Source: Euonymus europaeus
Taxonomy: Eukaryota; Streptophyta; Magnoliopsida; Celastrales; Celastraceae
Length of the DNA: 64,000 nt
Direction: 5' to 3'
Assembly (NCBI GenBank): GCA_963580455.1
Contig: OY756969.1
Span: 7,579,501-7,643,500 of the forward strand
Of the stretch, positions 1-12,525 are shown in pieces; position 1 is the first letter of the stretch; each line of letters opens with the position of its first letter. Both the position numbers and the translations under genes were made by a program. The notes beneath the pieces were generated by a model, which made no database searches, was not told the origin of the DNA, and saw nothing but the letters and a program-made list of their open reading frames with translations.

Positions 1-830
1 AATGATTTTGTTCAGCATAGAGAACCTCACAGATACAGCTCTGCATTGGAACGCCCCGTTTCAAACATCTTTGAACATGATTTTTTCCATTCTAAAGAAC
101 AAGCGAGACACAGTTGTTCCTCTATTTAAAATACTCAGTCTCTCTCAACACAAGGAAGTTCGAGACCGATAAAGAAAAAATACTCTTCACTATCATATAT
201 TGATCAGTTCACAGCAATACTGCATCCATACATTAGGGACGTACAAGATGTGAGAGGAGATGGAAATTATGGATTTCGGTCGATTGCTGTGTCTCTTGGT
301 CATCAGGAGGATGAATGGCTCAATGTCCGATATAACTTGATAGCAGAGATGGACACATTTTGGGGATATGTTGAAATACTTGGTGGTTATGAGAGAGCGT
401 GTGCAGTTAGACACTCATTGAACTTTTTTCAAAATGAAGTTGAAGCACCGTACCAGCACTGGATGACAATACCTGATATGAGTCTGTTAATTGCTTCTAC
501 ATATAATGTGATATTACACGTTTTTCACCCTAAAGAGAGCGTGACATATCTACCATTTCGTACAACCCTCACCACCATTTCAGCACATTGCTATCGCAAT
601 AAGAGACGTAAATGATAACCATTATGTCCAGGTTAGTTTGACGGGGGATTATCCAATGCCTCCCATATTCCCTAGGTGGGTTCACTGTAGGTATGATTGT
701 GCAACTACATGGGCTACTTCGTATGTGGAGTAGTTTGATGCTTATATGCAGTCAATGCGGTCTATGTTTTCTTCCGATAATTTTGTTCATGTGCTTGATT
801 AAATTTATGTAATAATAAAATTTCTCCGAT
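1..830 (+). pseudogene. MULE copy A: 3' end with OTU-like protease domain (truncated by window start)
   Basis: The reading frame at about 250-615 carries an OTU-type cysteine protease fold: a GDGNxGFR motif followed by the EDEWLNVRYNL segment typical of OTU domains in plant Mutator-like elements. The catalytic cysteine position is tyrosine (GDGNYGFR). A frameshift near 590 moves the rest, including the NDNHY motif with the presumed catalytic histidine, to another frame. Bases 1-150 match the linker upstream of the OTU domain in copy B (38361-38500), and copy C on the minus strand (47860-50440) is a third relative. The transposase part lies before the window start. Family placement rests on copies B and C, which join the same OTU region to a MULE transposase. 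Broken, presumably non-functional. Confidence 0.75.
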
Positions 831-2022
831 TTAATATACATTTATGAATTTTTCATGTTTTTTTTAATATAAATAATAATAATAAACACAGAGCTTGATA
901 ACTTTGAATATAAAAAATAATGTCTAAATATATCTAAAAATATGATTGACATAATATAACCTGTACCAACACCCTGCCGAATAGTCCATAAAGAAAAAAG
1001 TCAGACTAACATATATCGAAGAAGTGGGATTTTATTAACAAGAAATCCCAACACAAGAATATTCTCCTTGACCAACTAAACCGAACGCCATATTAAAAAA
1101 AAAGTAAAAAAAGAAAAGAAAATCTAAAATGCCACGTCAACCACTTATGAGAGATTGTCCTTGTCTTCACGTCCGATTGGGTTGTTCTCAAATAAAACCA
1201 TTTTTTTAAAGTACGTACGCTGATTTCTGAAGACAAAAGCCAAAAGAAGGACAGTATCCACACACAAGTGTATGTTAGACGAAAGTGCATTCAAAACCTT
1301 CGGCTTGTGTGACTGTTACATTTATTAAAGCTGACAGGGGGTATAGGAGAGTGTTCATTTGACAATAATTCATGCACAAAAAATGAGGGAGAAATGATTT
1401 CAAACAAAATTCTTTTGATTTGACAAAAATAAACCTAGCTAGGGAGTGGGTTTATTTTGGAGGATGCTTATTTAGCAAAACCCTTATTTATATGTACCCC
1501 ATTACTATTCTACATAACGATTCCACTCGTGATGGCAAGGGTCATTGGGAGTAGTCATTGGGAGTACTCAATGAGTAGCGAACACCTAGCACCTAGTCTA
1601 GTCCATGGCATCCTAATCTGTGGGCCGGAAGATTTGATGTTGATGTTATTGTCGTTGACTTGTCTCCATGAGTCACTACACATTTTACTTTTTTCTTTAA
1701 ATTTTTATTCTTTTAAACTTTTGATTATATATGTACTTATTACTTAGCGTTTTTCTTTTATGGGGACATCTTTTACGGGCATAAAATGTGGACTAATTTG
1801 TGGTGGTTAGATCCATCCGATGACTATTATTAAAACCCACTCAAATTAACATTTTGTTAATGAAAAGGACGCTAGCAAAATGTCTATGAACCAGATGCCG
1901 TGTCTCCCGTGGAAGACCAAGCATCTCCGACCTCAGCTCATATATGAAATTTCATCTTCGACCTCACCCTCATCTCCTGGAGTCTTCTTTGATTGGGATT
2001 TGTATTGTTGGAAGCATGAATC
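831..2022. other. Intergenic, no gene recognised
   Basis: AT-rich sequence with A- and T-runs. Short open frames (for example 1457-1747 and 1880-2104) have no recognisable domain. Nothing else can be supported. Confidence 0.5.
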
Positions 2023-2187
2023 TGTGAACGTATATGTCTGTCTCTCACATTGTCAACGACAATATAAGCTGTATGTTTGTGCTTTCAGTGGTTGGCGCAC
2101 CTAAGTCTCATGTAGTAGGTGTAGCCTGTAATATATATAATTGTAATGTAATGTGGAAGATGAATAAGAAATACATAAAATCTTACA
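2023..2187 (+). repeat. 5' LTR of the gag-only element
   Basis: 165 bp, TG...CA ends, matched by 4307-4470. The shared core includes CTCATGTAGTAGGTGTAGCC. The 5-bp target copy GAATC lies directly before it. Confidence 0.88.
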
Positions 2188-2199
2188 TGGTATCGGAGG
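2188..2199 (+). other. Primer-binding site (initiator tRNA-Met type)
   Basis: TGGTATCGGAGG begins immediately after the LTR. The usual plant Copia site is TGGTATCAGAGC, complementary to the 3' end of initiator tRNA-Met. There are two mismatches here. Confidence 0.8.
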
Positions 2200-2910
2200 T
2201 CCGGTCATCGGACTTTGCACACATCTCTAATTCCGATAAGTTCTAGTCTGGTATGGTTTTGCTTGTGCACCACTGGTTTCATCGTTACAATCAGTTCTGA
2301 TTCTGGGTTCGAAGGTTTCGATCCATTCCGATCGATCCGTGGCTTTCTAGTCTGTTATCGATCACTCACCACTGGATCCCTATGTGTTGAAGGTTTCGAT
2401 CTCTATTTCTGTTTCAGTCTGCACGAAGCTTCGTGTTTCTTGATTCTAGCTCCATGCTCATCGCGATCGTTGGTCCATTGTTTCTGATCCAGTGCTCGTG
2501 ATCGGTAAAGGAGGCTTGTTCAGCCGATTCACTAGAGGATCGGGTTCTTTTCTTGAGATCCTTTCGCTATCGATTTCTGTCTCAGCACGCGTCCCTCTAG
2601 CACCTCTGTCTCTCGCATCACCTTCTGTGATAGCGCGACCATGATTCTGCCATGCACATCGTCTCTTCTGATTGGCGTCACTGTGATCTTTGCTGTCGGC
2701 TCGACCTGCTCTCGATCCGCAGTGCTCAATCTGGAAATCTTCCTCTTGGTGGGAGATCTTGGTTTGCGTTAGGTGTACAGCTCCTAGTACTTGGACTTTG
2801 AAAAGGTTTATTTGGGCATGTTTATGGGGTTTTGTTTTTTTGGGCTCCCACACGTGGCCTTGTTTATTTGGGTCCACTTTGGTTTTGGAGGAAATTGGTA
2901 CGGACTGCTT

Positions 2911-3908
2911 TTTTGGGCTCCCATTCGACTAATGTTCGTTTGACTGGTGATAATTATCCTTACTGGGCTAATGTGATGAAGAATTTTCTCCTTGGGAGAA
3001 AAAAGTAGGGTTATATTTCTGGGTCTTGTAGTCGACCTACTGATGATAGAAAGGAAGGGTTTGCATTGGCTACTGAAAATTGGGATTCTAAAAATGCTAA
3101 AATACTTACTTGGTGTCATAATTCTATTGAATCTAAAATTGTTATGATGTTTGCTAACAAATATACCACTGCCAAAGCTGTGTGGGACTGTTTGTTTGAA
3201 TTGTTTTAGGAAGTTAACATTGCCAAACAGTATGAGTTGGATTTGGCTATCATGTGCATTCGACAGTAGGGGCGATCGATACAGGACTACTATGGAGAAA
3301 TTACTACTTTGTGGGATCAGTTGGCCTTGATGGAGCCAGAAATTCTTAAGGCTTCTACTGATTACCTAAAATTTAGGGAAGACATACTTCTTACTAAATT
3401 CCTTGTTGGCCTTGATAGTCAATTTGAAACCCTACATGGGAATCTTTTACATCGCTCTCCTCTTCCAACTGTTGATGCAGCTGTTCGGGAGCTCAAATCT
3501 GAAGAAATTTTACTCAAGACGAGCACTCCCATGAGTTCTATCCCATCGATTTTTCTCGCAGCTCCGAAGTCTCCCCTGTTATCTACTCCTTCCGGTTCTG
3601 ATTCTACTTCTGGTTTTTACCCTCGGGGTCGTCTTTCCCAGGACGAATGTGCCTTCTGTCATCAAAAAGGCGATTGGAAAAATCAATGCCCGAAGAAAGG
3701 TGTTTCGTCTCCATCTATTGGAAAGATTCCTGCTTTCATCGCTATTGAGAGTATCCCTGATTTGACTGATCTTCGTGCTCAGCTCTCCCACCTTCAACAT
3801 ATGATTTCTTTTTCGTCATCTGTATCTGCATTGACTATCAGTACTTTTGGTTTGCAAGCTTCCTCGTCAGAAATGGAAGTCAGGGAAGCCGATTGGGATA
3901 TCGCCTGA
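2911..3908 (+). pseudogene. Copia-type gag polyprotein relic
   Basis: Gag of a Copia-like element. The frame starts near the LTGDNYPYW segment (about 2938-2966), typical of the N-terminus of plant Copia gag, and continues through the helical UBN2-type gag domain (LTKFLVGLDSQFETL, about 3387-3431) to a zinc-knuckle region CAFCHQKGDWKNQCP (3649-3693). Three in-frame TAG stops (near 3007, 3208 and 3268) interrupt the first third; the frame is then open from 3309 to the TGA at 3906-3908. The knuckle keeps C-x2-C and the last C, but the zinc-binding His is Asp. The protein would normally coat the RNA of the element in virus-like particles. It is decayed, and no pol frame follows. Confidence 0.82.
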
Positions 3909-4306
3909 TTTTGCCGATTTCGGTTTGTTTTTGGCTTTTGAATTTGTTGGTTCTGGTTTGTTTTTGGGTTCTGAATTTCCTGGTTCTAGATTGTTTTTGG
4001 GTTCTGAATTTGCTGGATTCGGTTTGTCTTCGGGTTCTATTTTTGGTTATGGTCTTGCCGAGTATGTTGTGTTATATTCGGTTCCGGTCATTGGTTATGT
4101 TGTTGGTTGATGGCTCTGCTTTTGACGCGGTAAAGGTGTTCTGGTTTACTGATATTTCATCTGGTTTTGGATTTTGCTCTGTGTTTACAACTATTGTGAT
4201 CTTGTGACAATCGTGTGGTCTGCTTTTGGTTTATGTTGCTCCATTTCTGTTTTTCCTTGGCAAACTTTTGATGATTTGTATGCAATCATCCTCGGTTTGA
4301 AGGGGG

Positions 4307-4470
4307 TGTGAATGTATCTGTCTGTCACTCACATTGTCAACGACAATGTGAGCTATATATCTGTGCTTTGGGTGGTTGGTGCACCTAAGTCTCATGTAGT
4401 AGGTGTAGCCTTATTATATATAATTGTAATGTAATGTGGAAGATGAATAAGAAATACAGAAAATCTTACA
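4307..4470 (+). repeat. 3' LTR of the gag-only element
   Basis: 164 bp, matches the 5' LTR at 2023-2187. It is preceded by the polypurine tract AGGGGG and followed by the second GAATC target copy. Confidence 0.88.
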
Positions 4471-5950
4471 GAATCGTCATTGAGTTCTTTGCCGTTTGGG
4501 GTTCGTATCACCTGAAGCATGAATCAGTGACCGGATTCTTCATCGTTTGAGTTGGCCTAATCTTGTTTCTTGCGCTTTGTAATCAAGAACATTTGCCCAT
4601 TGTGTTTGTCTAATCTTGTTAATTTGCAGAAAATAATGTTTGAGATCACTTACTTCATTTATGGATTGTTGAGATTGAAATCAAGGAAATTTGGGATTAT
4701 ATATATACACAGACTTTTATAGTATTTATTCATTGAGTAAAAATGTAATCAATCTTATTTTTACTTTCAAGAATTGCTTTAACATTTTTCAAATTGGGGG
4801 TTGGGAGGGATAAGAGTTTATAACGAACCCCTCCCATCACCTATGAACCTTCATAACACTTAAAATTTGAACCACTTATTTTGATGAGTTCAGAGGGATT
4901 CACCAACCCCTCCCAACCCAATCCTTTCCTATTCCATTTAGTCTTTTAAAAGTGTTTGTAGCTCAATACATTCTTAATATTTGAATCTTGGCTCAATAAA
5001 GAAAAATTTAATGTTTTAGTTGGTTTAATGACAATTACCCTCTCTTTCTCTCTCACACACTCTCTTTCCATCTCTCACGTGCACAACCTTGGCAACAATG
5101 GACCATTGTTGTTTGGTCACCGTTTTTATTGCTATAACCACCAAAATGAAGCTTGGACTTCTAGGAGAAAACTTCAACAAACCATGAAAATTTTCATCCA
5201 CCATAGCCACCAAAATCACAAAGAAAAGCTCGTATCCACCAAAACTTCTATCCTTTAATCCGCCCAATTCCGACCACCGTTTTGGAAATCGATGACATCT
5301 TGAGTTCACAAGAGCAAGGGCTATGATTCTCAATCAATTTTTGGCCGTATTGGTGAGTTTTATGAAAAACCTTTGAATTTTTTTACTTAATTTTGAAAAC
5401 TGTTCTGAATTGTTTTGGTGAGTTTTACGAAATCCTCATAATTCTAGGTAAGTTTGAGAAGTCCTCAATCATCTGAATTTTTGATTGTTTTTTGTTTGAT
5501 TTTTGATAATATGAAAGACCTTTGCTAACACGTTAGTTAATGTAGTATGAAAAAAAAATTTAGAAATAATAGAAAAATAAACATATCACGATATTAACGA
5601 GGAAACCCTACTTGGAAAATACCTTGAGTCTATAAGCGACTAACCTTTTAAAGCAATCCACTATATGAGAAAACCTTACACCTATCGTTACGTACGAATC
5701 AATTGTACAACTTGACTCAGTGTATGATTCAAACTAAATCAACACTCCAATGATTATTTGAATTTCTCTTGACACCTTCAAGAGATTTTGTTGTTGATGT
5801 AAGATCCACGTAACCTTAAGTAACTAGAGCAGGTTACACAAAACGTGCAGAACCTTGTCCTTCTTCTTCCTCGGCTGAATCAGACTTGAGAATTATGAAC
5901 AAACAGTACACAATCAAGAAACACTCATTCTCTCTTGTTGAATACATACT
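4471..5950. other. Intergenic with dispersed-repeat fragments
   Basis: No gene. A possible small foldback unit lies at about 4795-4918, where GGGTTGGGAGGG faces CCCTCCCAACCC. A CT-rich stretch occupies 5039-5075. Bases 5341-5520 are T-rich with repeated phrases such as TGAGTTTTACGAAATCCT and resemble 17330-17650. Bases 5560-5950 have the look of decayed LTR-retrotransposon sequence, but I could not place it. Confidence 0.45.
5341..5520 (+). repeat. Dispersed AT-rich repeat, related to 17330-17650
   Basis: Shares the order of phrases 'ttatgaaa.cctttgaattttttt', 'ttttgaaaactgttct' and 'aagtttgagaa.tc' with 17330-17650. Identity unknown; it lies on the other side of the nested block 5951-16243. 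Confidence 0.45.
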
Positions 5951-7573
5951 TGTAACGCCCCGTCTCACGAAACCCTAATTCCCGGACTCATAGTACATAA
6001 CGCTACTTATATTACAGTATAAACTCACCCTACATTTAATACAGATCCACTTCAAGAAACAATTCCACCAAATTAATTAAGATAGCCTACTCTGAAATAA
6101 AAACGTCATCTTATATATTCTAAGTAAGTAGTAACATTCAATTAATATCCTCTTAAGTATACTACTATGAATCTTATACTATTCATCTTCGTTCTCCAAT
6201 CTACACTTATTACCATACAATAAAGCTATTAACTGTGAGTGCATAAATAAATATAATACTTAATTAATCAATCTTCCATGAAAATTAGCTTCCGTCACAT
6301 GAGAATCCTTTTCATGGATCTACGGGGACACCATCAACTCCTAAGTCAGCATAATCATCTGAGAGATCATAACCTGCATTACGAAACATAGTGAGCCGAG
6401 GCCCAGCAAGTAATATCTATGCATGAATGCATATGATCATATCTTTATAGAGCAGCTAGCCATTTAAATTCTTTTTCAATACTTGGGCCCTAACCTAGAT
6501 ACATTGCTACAGAGGAATTGGTCAAGATTTTCCATTAATTAAGTATTCTACCAAAGAACACTTTTCGGTCAAACTATATTTCCATTTCCATTTACAGTAT
6601 CAATTTCATTTCCATTTCCAGTAAACCTCAACTTTAACTTACCAATATACCCTCCCTATAGTAGTAGTACCCGATTCGTAAAAAACATTTTCCTTAAATT
6701 CATCTGTCATATATGCCATGATGTTCTATGCTCCATGCAGTGTAACCATTAACTATTATCTTTATATATCATAACATAACAGTTCATCATTCACAGATAA
6801 CTCATCATCACCAATTTAGTCTCATATATATAGGAGTGGAAGTATGGTTGTTGGGTTTAGTTTGAGATCGAAACCGAAAAAACTGAAAATCGAACTCCGT
6901 CTAATATCTCAAACAGAACCGAACCGAATCGAATAGCAAGAGAAACCGAAACGAACCGAAATATTTGAAACGGTTTGGTTTTCGGTTTTCCGGTTTAAAC
7001 TGATTTTTTGGAATACCTGTTACTTGATACTGAAATACTTCATATTATTTCAGATTTTCAATTCTAAGATGCAAAAAATGCCAATGATGCCATCAAGATT
7101 CAAGACAACCAAATACCAATCACGCAATCAACCATCCAAAATTCCAAATATCCTATAATGCAAATAACTAAATAAGGAAAACACTAAAAAAGTAAAAATA
7201 GTCCAAAATATGAAAATACTTAAATACAGTCCAAAATCCAAATCCAAAATGTCAAAGACTCAAAATGAAGGCCACTGCCACAGTGCCACAGCTCGAGTTC
7301 TATTATAATCATAAAACAATTTCTGAAATCTAAATTAAAGTTTGAGAGCTCCTAGGCCATGAGGCCACTGCCACAGCCCACAGCTCACGCCTTAGTCATC
7401 AGTCATCACGCCTCAGTCCTAACAAGTCACAACTTCAGTCTTCACTCACAGTTTCACCTTTCCGCCTTGGTTTAAAAATTAAAATGCAGAAGGCATATTC
7501 ATATATGATAAAGTTAATAAACAAGTTAAACAAATAGATATAAATGTATAATCAAGAAATTATAATACCTTAG

Positions 7574-10238
7574 TGTCGTAACCTATTTTTGTCCGGACTC
7601 CTTAAACATATATTATTAACTCATGTCCAATAAAAACCTAAATTAATAAAGGTTTAATTTCAATTAAAAACCCAAAAGAAGCCTGGCCCCATTTGCTCAT
7701 TAACTGGCCCAGCCCATTCCTTCTTCTTCTTCACCTGTAAATCGTAGGTTGCTCAGGGAAAGGAAAGAATCGAGGTGCCTAAAATAGAAATGAAACTAAT
7801 AAAGAAGAGCGGCCAGAAAAGGGGAAAGAAGTGATGAGTGATTCTGATTTGGGGGAGGAGAAGGAGGAGTTTCAGAGGAGAAGGAGGAGTTTCATGGTAT
7901 AAGGAGGGGGCTTTCTTTCTCATTAGGGGGTTTTTTTGCTCTCCATCTTTTCTCATTCCTATCAGCTAGCCGAAGCCCTGTCTTCATCAAACAACCTGGC
8001 CACATCAATCTCACGCCCCACCGCTTCTATCTGATTCTTTTATTACTGAAAATTCTAAGAAACCCGAATTCACCATAAAAATCCTTGTTCTTCTGAAGCC
8101 GCTGGGAGTCTCATTCCTGTAATCATTTCATTCATTTTGTCTTTGATTTGAAGCTTGATTTTTTAACTGGTTTGAATCCCTTGCCCTCTTTTCCATCTTG
8201 AGCGTCATTCCATATATGTATCGCACAGTGCTTCGATCATTTGAGTCCAATTCCATTACTTGGCATTCTCGATTTATCTCAAATTTTCTAGCTTAAGAAG
8301 AGGGCTCAAACTGGATTTTTTTTCCATAGTTGGGGTAAGTACAGGTATATTCTTGTTTCTATTGGGTGTAAATTAATGCAATAATGAGAAGGCTATGACT
8401 GTTCTGTAATGTTAATGTTTTGGATTCTTGAATGTGTTTTGGACAGTTGATGTGCAATTTATGACTTGTGAACTTACAATGCAAATGACGTGTTGCACTT
8501 TCCCATATTTGAATAAAGCTATAAGGAAATTGGGTTTTTGTTTAATTGAGTGTTGGGCCAGAGTTACATATAATATTTGGAATTGATTGAAATTTGTTTT
8601 GCGGATCCATGAATCATTGCATCTTAAAGCAATTGGTTATAAGTTTTCAGTCATGTTAATTTAATAACATGATCGAAATACTCGATTGCTAATAAAAAAA
8701 GGGGAACAAAGATTGCGTGTCATTCATCATTCTTCAACATTGTTAATATGCTATTTGAAACCTGTTTATATGTGAATGTTGTTTGAAATGTGTTTATATG
8801 TGAATTGAATAATTGATTTAATGTTGTTTGATTTATGTGTTAATTATGTGATTTAATATTTTAATATGTTGGATTAGGGGATTTGCGATAATTGATATCG
8901 TATAATTTTCAAAAAACTCGGTTCTCAACATTTTGTTTTTATTTTTATTTTATCCATGTTTTGTTTTTATTTTTATTTATCTATATCATATTTTACTTTT
9001 ATTTTTGTTTTATTTATCTATATCTTTATTTTTATCCTATTTTATTTTGGTTTTATTTTTATTTTTTATCTATATCTTATTTTATTTTTATTTTATCCTT
9101 ATTTATATCTTATTTTTCGTTTATTTCTATTTTTATTTATCTATATCCTATTTTATTCTTATCTTATTTTATTTTATTTTCGTTTTATTTTTATTTATTT
9201 ATATCTTATTTTATTTTATTTCTTCTTTATTTTTGTTTTATTTTATTTTTCATATATATATATATATATGTATATGTATAGATATATTTTTGCTCCATTT
9301 TTCTATTATTATTACTATCTTATCTTATCTTTTATAACTTTATTTATCATTATTTTTTTATATTATTTTATGTTATTTTTATCTCTATTTTTATTTTTAT
9401 TTTACTTTATTTTATTTTTTATTTATAATTTATTTTTATCTTATTTTTATTTTTATTATATATATAGATATATTTTTACTCTATTTTCGTATTATTATTA
9501 TTATTATCTTATTTCATTTTAATAACTTTATTCATTATTATCTTTATGTATTTTATATTATTTTATGTGATTTTTTATTTTTATTTTATCTTTATCTCTA
9601 TTTCCATTTTTATTTTACTTTATTTTTATTCATTATTATTTTAGTTGTGATTTATATTTTATTTTACTTTATTTTAAACTTGTGTATTATATAAAAATTA
9701 TATTGAAAGTCTTAGCCTACGATGGAATCAACTTGGGGAATGCATTTGATGCATCCTCGGAAAGATTCTTGAGGTGAGAGTGTTTCTTGGGAAATTTGAC
9801 CATTGGATGGAAAAATCTCATGAACCTCAATATTAGATTTTTAATAAGATTTTTATAGATATTTATAAAATTATTTTATTCTATTTTGATATAGCCTTAT
9901 ACTTGCTTAAATTATTTTATCCTATATAGCTATTTTATTTTTCTAAAGATTGTTTTTATCCTATATAGTTTTTGTATAATTTATATAATTATCGTACTTT
10001 ATATACGTCACCATTAATATTTTTGGAAAAATCATTTAATAGGATAATAAAGGTTAAGTTGGCAACTGTTTTTAAAACAGGCGTTATGGGGTGCCTCACA
10101 CATTCCCCATACGTAACAAACTCAATTACCCGTTTTCTGGATTTTCGCAGACCAAACTATTTTTATGGTGACCAATTGCACCTATTACAATTGGTGGCGA
10201 CTCTTTTAAATTTCTCATTCGCAAAACCGGTTGCGACA
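7574..10238. mobile_element. Solo LTR (TGTCGTAACC family) inside the hAT element
   Basis: Starts TGTCGTAACC (7574) and ends GGTTGCGACA (10238), an inverted match with one difference. The flanks CTTAG (7569-7573) and CTTAC (10239-10243) fit a 5-bp target duplication with one change. Length is 2665 bp with no coding region. The 3' part, with 'ggtgcctcacacattcccc' and 'ttggtggcgactcttt', resembles LTRs of Tat/Ogre-type Ty3/gypsy elements as I remember them. Bases 8930-9690 are an extreme TTTTATTTTTAT low-complexity run, which produces long meaningless open frames in several phases. Confidence 0.75.
8930..9690 (+). repeat. T-rich low-complexity tract (TTTTATTTTTAT)
   Basis: About 760 bases of TTTTA/TTTTTAT words with a short (TA)n core near 9257-9270. 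It belongs to solo LTR 7574-10238. The three long open frames here (8892-9522) are composition artefacts rich in Phe, Tyr, Leu and Ile. Confidence 0.85.
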
Positions 10239-10404
10239 CTTACTGCTTAGATTCCAGTTCCACGACGAGTCGACAACTATGTCGAGTCAAAGGTGGTCTT
10301 GAACTCCCGGTTAATGCATTCTTACCTTTTGTCTTAGCCAATTCTATAATTAAGTCAAAAGGGAAACAATCATTAATATAGAAAAATAATATAAAATAAA
10401 GATA

Positions 10405-12525
10405 TTAGTTATTTAGTTTCATAGTTTGTTTACCTTGTTCAAATGCCTCTTGCTCCGCTAAATCTTCTACCATTACGAGCTGCAAAGGTAATCCTCCAAT
10501 CCAATCGTCAACACAAATAAAAGCTTCTACAATTGTAGGGGTGAGAGAGCTCCTAAATGAATCAAGAACTCGTCCACCAGTACTGAATGCCGATTCAGAT
10601 GACACCGTAGAAATCGGAATAGCCAAGAGGTCACGAGCTATAACTGAAAGTATAGGAAACCTAGAAGAATTCATCTTCCACCATGTCAACACATTAAAAT
10701 TCTCACCATCCTTTGCATATTCAATGCCTTCTCCTAGATATTTATCCAACTCAGTTATACTTTCTCCACCTCCAACTTCAGAATGCAACCTTCGAAACAA
10801 AGCTTTTGCTCGATTTTCAGCTGATTCTTCTTCATCTCTAACAATAAGTGAGGAAGAGCCCTCACTTGGATTCACATTTTCATAAGACAGCTCATTCTTG
10901 TATTCATTAAACATTTTGAATGTTGACAATTTCACCTTTTCAGCCACTTCAATCGCAGTTTGTTCATCATACATTACTTTCAAAGCTAAGGTTACATAGT
11001 GCAATTTGTACCTCGGATCAAAGACAACCACCACAAAGATCAACAAGTTAAGTTTATCTGATTTCCCTCCCCAATATTTATCACATTTTTCAATCATTCT
11101 TTGAGCCATCAAACTCATTTGATCATCATGTGAAAACTTCATCTCTTTCAAAACACAGAAAAGTATGCTCAATTCATGAAAAAAGCTATTTGAAGTAATG
11201 TAAGAAGAGCCAGATACCTTCAATGTTAGATCATAAAAGTAACGAAGAAAAGTCACCAATCTTCTCACGATAATCCAATCTTCATGCTTCGGCATTCCAC
11301 CCACACCGACAAGCTCACTAGTTATCTGAGGCTCAAGCTCCTCAAATCTCTCAAATGCTGGTTCAAACTTTTGAGCAGCCTCTAACATTAGATAAGTAGA
11401 GTTCCACCTCGTGCACACATCTAGGCATAACAAACTCTTGCTTTGAATTCTTTCAATCTCTACACTGTCTTTGAACTTCTGAATCCTAGAAGGTGAAGCC
11501 CTAATGAACTTAACAGCTGCACGAACTCGATCTATCGATGCTATTGATTCTTTCATGCCTTCAACCACCACTAGATTGACTATATGTGCAGCACATCTCA
11601 TATGGACATATTCTCCAAGTACGATGCTAGAAAATCTCCTCTTCAAATAGTTCACAAGGTCATTTGCACTGGCATTATCCACTGTACTAGTGAAAAGCTT
11701 CTTGATATCCCATTCCTTCAAGCAGTTCTCAATAACTCTCCCCATAGCCTCACCTTTGTGGCTTCGAATTGTTGTAAAGTTTATAATCTTCTTTTGCAAA
11801 GTCCAATCACTGTCAATGAAATGAGCAGTTATGACCATATAACTTTGTCTTTGCTCCGAAGTCCACGTGTTTGTGGTTAAAGACACCTTAGAGCCATTGT
11901 TTTGAAATATCTTCTTCAATTTTTTTCTTCAATTCATCATACATTTCTAGGATGTTCTTTCTCACAGTTGGCCTAGACGGAACCTTCCATCTCGCATTCA
12001 ATGCCGCAACAAATTCTTTGAAACAAGGATGCTCCACCAATCTAAATGGCAACTCACACTCAATTATCAAACGAGTCAATACATCACATATAAGCTTTGC
12101 ATCATACTTCCATGTGGCAACCTCCCCATTCCCTGCTTGAAATGACAATTCAGTTTGTTGACCACTTGCCTTAGGCTTGCACGGATATCTCGTCAAGTGT
12201 TGCTTAAGTGTAAATGTTCCATTCTTTGATGCGTGACACTTGTAGACAACCCCACAATGGGGTCAACTACAAGTCTCACGACTACTTGAACGTGCAAATT
12301 CACGCCATACATCAGACCTAGGTGCTTGAGGTTTCCTTTTCCGCTTTTTCGGACTAGACACCTCACTATTTTCAGTACCTTCAATGGGCTCTGAACTTCC
12401 TTCAACCCCCTACTGGAACCACCACCAATACCACTTTCATTCACTGGCACAACCTCCTCTTCCAAACAAATGTCATTTTCTTCTGAATTGAAGTCAGCTA
12501 GCGAATGTGAGTGGGAGCTAGACAT
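10405..12525 (-). pseudogene. hAT transposase (BED zinc finger, RICESLEEPER-type), frameshifted
   Basis: Read on the minus strand. The acidic N-terminus (from 12525) leads to a BED zinc finger ending PHCGVVYKCHASKNGTFTLK and QHLTRYPCKP (about 12260-12175), then the catalytic hAT region with TTNTWTSEQ, STVDNASAND and LCLDVCTRWNSTYL. The C-terminal hAT dimerisation domain has ISTVSSESAFSTGGRVLDSF (about 10600). At least three lesions separate these parts: a shift near the G-run at about 12407, an in-frame TGA at about 12262 inside the BED finger, and a shift in an A-run near 11920. The last 504 codons are open. The protein would cut and paste the surrounding element (6831-13553) in the nucleus; it cannot be made from this copy. 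Confidence 0.9.

Larger units (their letters stand above)
2023..4470 (+). mobile_element. Gag-only LTR retrotransposon (TR-GAG-like, Copia-type gag)
   Basis: A complete small LTR element of 2448 bp. The two LTRs (2023-2187 and 4307-4470) are about 165 bp, begin TGTGAA and end TTACA, and are near-identical apart from scattered substitutions. It is flanked by a perfect 5-bp target duplication GAATC (2018-2022 and 4471-4475). A primer-binding site follows the 5' LTR directly and a G-rich polypurine tract (AGGGGG, 4301-4306) precedes the 3' LTR. The interior holds one gag-like frame and no protease, integrase or reverse transcriptase, so it must have relied on proteins from another element. This matches the published class of terminal-repeat retrotransposons with a GAG domain. 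The stretch 3920-4130 is built of degenerate repeats of the type GGTTCTGAATTTGCTGG. Confidence 0.88.

Noticed and set aside
2458..3119. Antisense frames across the gag-only element
   Set aside because: Shadows of the leader and gag on the other strand; no domain.
4795..4918. Possible MITE with GGGTTGGGAGGG ends
   Set aside because: The inverted match is about 12 bases in low-complexity sequence and no flanking duplication is visible.
8892..9522. Three long overlapping open frames
   Set aside because: Composition artefact of the TTTTATTTTTAT tract; Phe/Tyr/Leu/Ile-only proteins in all phases and located in a solo LTR.
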